Below are positions 5,505 to 6,617 of a stretch of DNA of 6,617 nucleotides, in pieces. A program made the translations under genes and the position numbers. Below the pieces are notes generated by a model. It worked only from the letters and a program-made list of their open reading frames with translations, searched no databases and was not told the origin of the DNA. The stretch comes from Bacillota bacterium (GTDB taxonomy: Bacteria > Bacillota_H > UBA994 > UBA5500): positions 1-6,617 of the forward strand of contig JAAYGE010000213.1 of NCBI GenBank assembly GCA_012727835.1, in the 5' to 3' direction. Each line of letters starts with the position of its first letter. Positions within the stretch are counted from its first letter, which is position 1.

Positions 5505-5538
5505 CATAGGCACAGCGCTCTAGTATGACTATGCCTAT
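5505..5538. repeat. Inverted repeat with two alternative pairings near the DUF3006-like gene end
   Basis: ATAGGCA (5506-5512) pairs with TGCCTAT (5532-5538). Alternatively GTCATA (5503-5508) pairs with TATGAC (5524-5529). The two stems share bases and exclude each other. The element begins 21 nt beyond the stop of the minus-strand gene, and no T run follows on either strand. It could contribute to 3'-end formation for that gene, but the support is pairing only. Confidence 0.35.
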
Positions 5539-5558
5539 AAGCATTTACGGGGTATAGA

Positions 5559-5801
5559 TCAGTCGGAAGTTTTGGCCTGCAAGCTGCGGGCCCTGTGGAC
5601 ACCGCAGGCCCGTAATAGATGGCGCAACTTATCTAACTGCCTTTGCGTTTCTTTTTCATTGACAAATACAACTACATCTAATATATCCGCTTCCTGTACT
5701 TCCGGCGGCAAGCAGCAACGGGGCAATACTACGCTGGTATCGTGTACAAATAAATGAACTTCTTTCTCAGTTACTTGCTCTACAAAAGCTTGAAACTTCA
5801 C
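5559..5801 (-). CDS. Small DUF3006-like protein
   Basis: An 80-residue soluble protein without signal peptide or membrane segment. Its pattern is an N-terminal strand pair (KFQAFVEQVTEKEVHLFV), a DTSVVLPRCCLPPEVQEADILDVVVFV middle (21-47), then a charged helix NEKETQRQLDKLRHLLRA (48-65). This is the layout of DUF3006-family small proteins, in which a strand pair is followed by 'LP.gv.eGDvl' and an acidic/basic helix; their function is not established. The match is by pattern memory and is moderate. A vicinal cysteine pair, C29-C30, and C66 are unusual for such a small protein. The GTG start is chosen because AGGAGG (5814-5809) lies 7 nt upstream. A 10-bp-arm inverted repeat sits 34-62 nt ahead of the start and may be its operator. 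The gene converges with the hydrolase gene. Its 3' end holds a self-complementary stretch (GGCCTGC at 5574-5580 with GCAGGCC at 5604-5610). Confidence 0.75.
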   Translation of the reverse strand: MKFQAFVEQVTEKEVHLFVHDTSVVLPRCCLPPEVQEADILDVVVFVNEKETQRQLDKLRHLLRACGVHRARSLQAKTSD

Positions 5802-5834
5802 GTCGGCCCCTCCTAAAGCTTTTTTTCTAGCTTA

Positions 5835-5863
5835 TTCGTGTAATTTGACGCTCATTACATGAA
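5835..5863. promoter_or_regulatory. Operator-like inverted repeat TTCrTGTAAT-N9-ATTACATGAA
   Basis: TTCGTGTAAT (5835-5844) and ATTACATGAA (5854-5863) are reverse complements with one mismatch over 10 bp, separated by 9 nt. Centre-to-centre spacing is about 19 bp, roughly two helical turns, which suits a dimeric regulator. It lies 34-62 nt upstream of the DUF3006-like start on the minus strand and about 90 nt before the plus-strand promoter at 5951. I cannot assign it to a known regulator. There is no clear minus-strand promoter; ATGACA with TATGTT farther upstream is weak. Confidence 0.45.
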
Positions 5864-5950
5864 TTTAGGACAGGCCTCCTATCCAACATATTTCCATAAT
5901 AGTAAATTTGTCATTTCGTATAATTTTATCTCAGATGAACCCTACTTTTG

Positions 5951-5959
5951 TGCTATAAT
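5951..5959 (+). promoter_or_regulatory. Extended -10 promoter for the ABC permease gene
   Basis: TG-C-TATAAT (5951-5959) is a perfect extended -10 element, which lets RNA polymerase work without a good -35; indeed no -35-like box is seen at the usual distance (5931-5936 is TCAGAT). The transcript would begin near 5966 and carry a leader of about 73 nt before the TTG start at 6039. Confidence 0.65.
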
Positions 5960-5986
5960 ACTTTTTGTATTGAACTTCCCTGGAAT

Positions 5987-6016
5987 GTCTTGCAGCCTTG
6001 ACTTTTGCATCAAGAC
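5987..6016 (+). promoter_or_regulatory. Leader stem-loop before the ABC permease gene
   Basis: GTCTTG (5987-5992) pairs with CAAGAC (6011-6016). A competing smaller stem, CTTGA (5997-6001) with TCAAG (6010-6014), uses the same 3' bases. The hairpin ends 9 nt before the ribosome binding site and does not cover it. It could modulate stability or initiation; evidence is pairing only. Confidence 0.25.
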
Positions 6017-6038
6017 TTCCTGCTAAGGAGGACCCGCC

Positions 6039-6617
6039 TTGTTCTTTCGTCTCGGCTTCATTAATATTACTCGCCAATTAGGACGTAGTTTACTGGCCCT
6101 CATCAGTTTAGTACTAGCGGCAATCAGTTTGACTAACAGCCTTTCCATTAGCCTGGGATACCCCGCCCAGGCCTTTGCTAATTACCGCCACTATCTGGGT
6201 GGCGATATTATTGTCTATCCCATCAACATCATGGGTAATCCGGCAGCCTCTCAGAATTTAGAACTGCATCGGTTGCAGCCGGACCCGTTCTCTACTCTCA
6301 CCATTCTCTATCCTCACCTGGAGCACGAAGGCTTCCTAGCCCCGCCTAATCCGGTTTTAGAGCCCTTTAGCGAGGCCGATGCCCAAGCCCTATCACAACA
6401 TGAGCAAATTCAACAAGTTAATTTTCTCTACCGCATGCCCGGTCGGCGCCAGATACTAGGCATCGATCAGTTGGCACTTTCTCTTCGCTCGGTTCCTCTA
6501 GACTCCGGGTTGTGGCAATACGTTGAAGAACAATTGGAGCCAGCTAGCCGGGATGATGCGTTTCCCGTTTGGCTCAATAGCCGCCAAGACCCTCAGCGTC
6601 CCCTACCGGATGTGGGC
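6039..6617 (+). CDS. ABC transporter permease, MacB/FtsX-like (N-terminal part, truncated by window end)
   Basis: The open frame gives 193 residues and runs off the window without a stop. The start MFFRLGFINITRQLGRSLLALISLVLAA is typical of FtsX/MacB-type permeases: an amphipathic cytoplasmic helix with N-x-x-R-x-x-x-R-S, then a first membrane segment at about 17-40. The following region, from about residue 45, opens with YRHYLGGDIIVYP, resembling the extracytoplasmic MacB-like core domain that precedes the C-terminal membrane segments of this family. The role is an energy-coupled export or mechanotransmission permease working with a separate ATP-binding subunit, which is expected downstream and not in the window. 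The TTG start is supported by AAGGAGG (6025-6031) with a 7-nt spacer and by the extended -10 promoter upstream. The cargo cannot be inferred. The superfamily is fairly sure; the subgroup is not. Confidence 0.82.
   Translation, partial: MFFRLGFINITRQLGRSLLALISLVLAAISLTNSLSISLGYPAQAFANYRHYLGGDIIVYPINIMGNPAASQNLELHRLQPDPFSTLTILYPHLEHEGFLAPPNPVLEPFSEADAQALSQHEQIQQVNFLYRMPGRRQILGIDQLALSLRSVPLDSGLWQYVEEQLEPASRDDAFPVWLNSRQDPQRPLPDVG

Noticed and set aside
5574..5610. Self-complementary stretch GGCCTGC/GCAGGCC
   Set aside because: It lies within the coding end of the DUF3006-like gene and has no T run on either strand, so I do not call it a terminator.
5844..5890. AGGAGG followed by ATG-TAA on the minus strand
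   Set aside because: The ATG is followed at once by a stop codon and the spacing is about 14 nt, so it does not encode a peptide.

Overview
The window looks like chromosomal DNA from a low-to-mid GC member of the Bacillota, probably an anaerobic clostridial or Peptococcaceae-like lineage. This rests on strong AGGAGG-type ribosome binding sites before every gene, frequent TTG and GTG starts (five of the eight assignable starts), short intergenic gaps, and the family make-up. I cannot name a genus from the sequence alone. No mobile element, rRNA, tRNA or CRISPR array was seen.

Layout. (1) Positions 1-1195, minus strand: a PLP-dependent class V aminotransferase of the alanine/serine-glyoxylate type, with the first codons of a following gene at the very edge. 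(2) 1325-1990, plus strand: a well-formed promoter, a leader that can fold over the ribosome binding site, a small secreted NlpC/P60 peptidase, and a long hairpin terminator shared with the next, converging gene. (3) 1986-2492, minus strand: an unrecognised 168-residue protein made of six almost perfect 22-residue GRIGG repeats followed by one C-terminal membrane segment. (4) 2619-3128, plus strand: free methionine-(R)-sulfoxide reductase, divergent from the repeat protein. (5) 3201-3503, minus strand: an ArsR-family repressor with its own palindromic operator. (6) 3686-5347, plus strand: a cytoplasmic gamma-glutamyltransferase-fold N-terminal-nucleophile hydrolase, divergent from arsR and carrying a copy of the operator core in its promoter region. 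(7) 5348-5558: a gap between convergent genes containing three successive inverted repeats, one of them large and composite. (8) 5559-5801, minus strand: a small DUF3006-like protein, with a 10-bp-arm inverted repeat upstream. (9) 5951-6617, plus strand: an extended -10 promoter and the first 193 residues of a MacB/FtsX-type ABC transporter permease that runs off the window.

Functional reading. The genes are mostly single transcription units in alternating orientation, so there is no large operon. The one regulatory unit I can argue for is the ArsR repressor with the divergent hydrolase: an exact 10-mer from the arsR operator recurs before the hydrolase gene. The most unusual protein is the 22-residue-repeat, tail-anchored protein, which looks like a beta-solenoid. 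The hydrolase has the catalytic threonine of the family but lacks most of the residues that classical enzymes use to bind the gamma-glutamyl group, so its substrate is probably something else.
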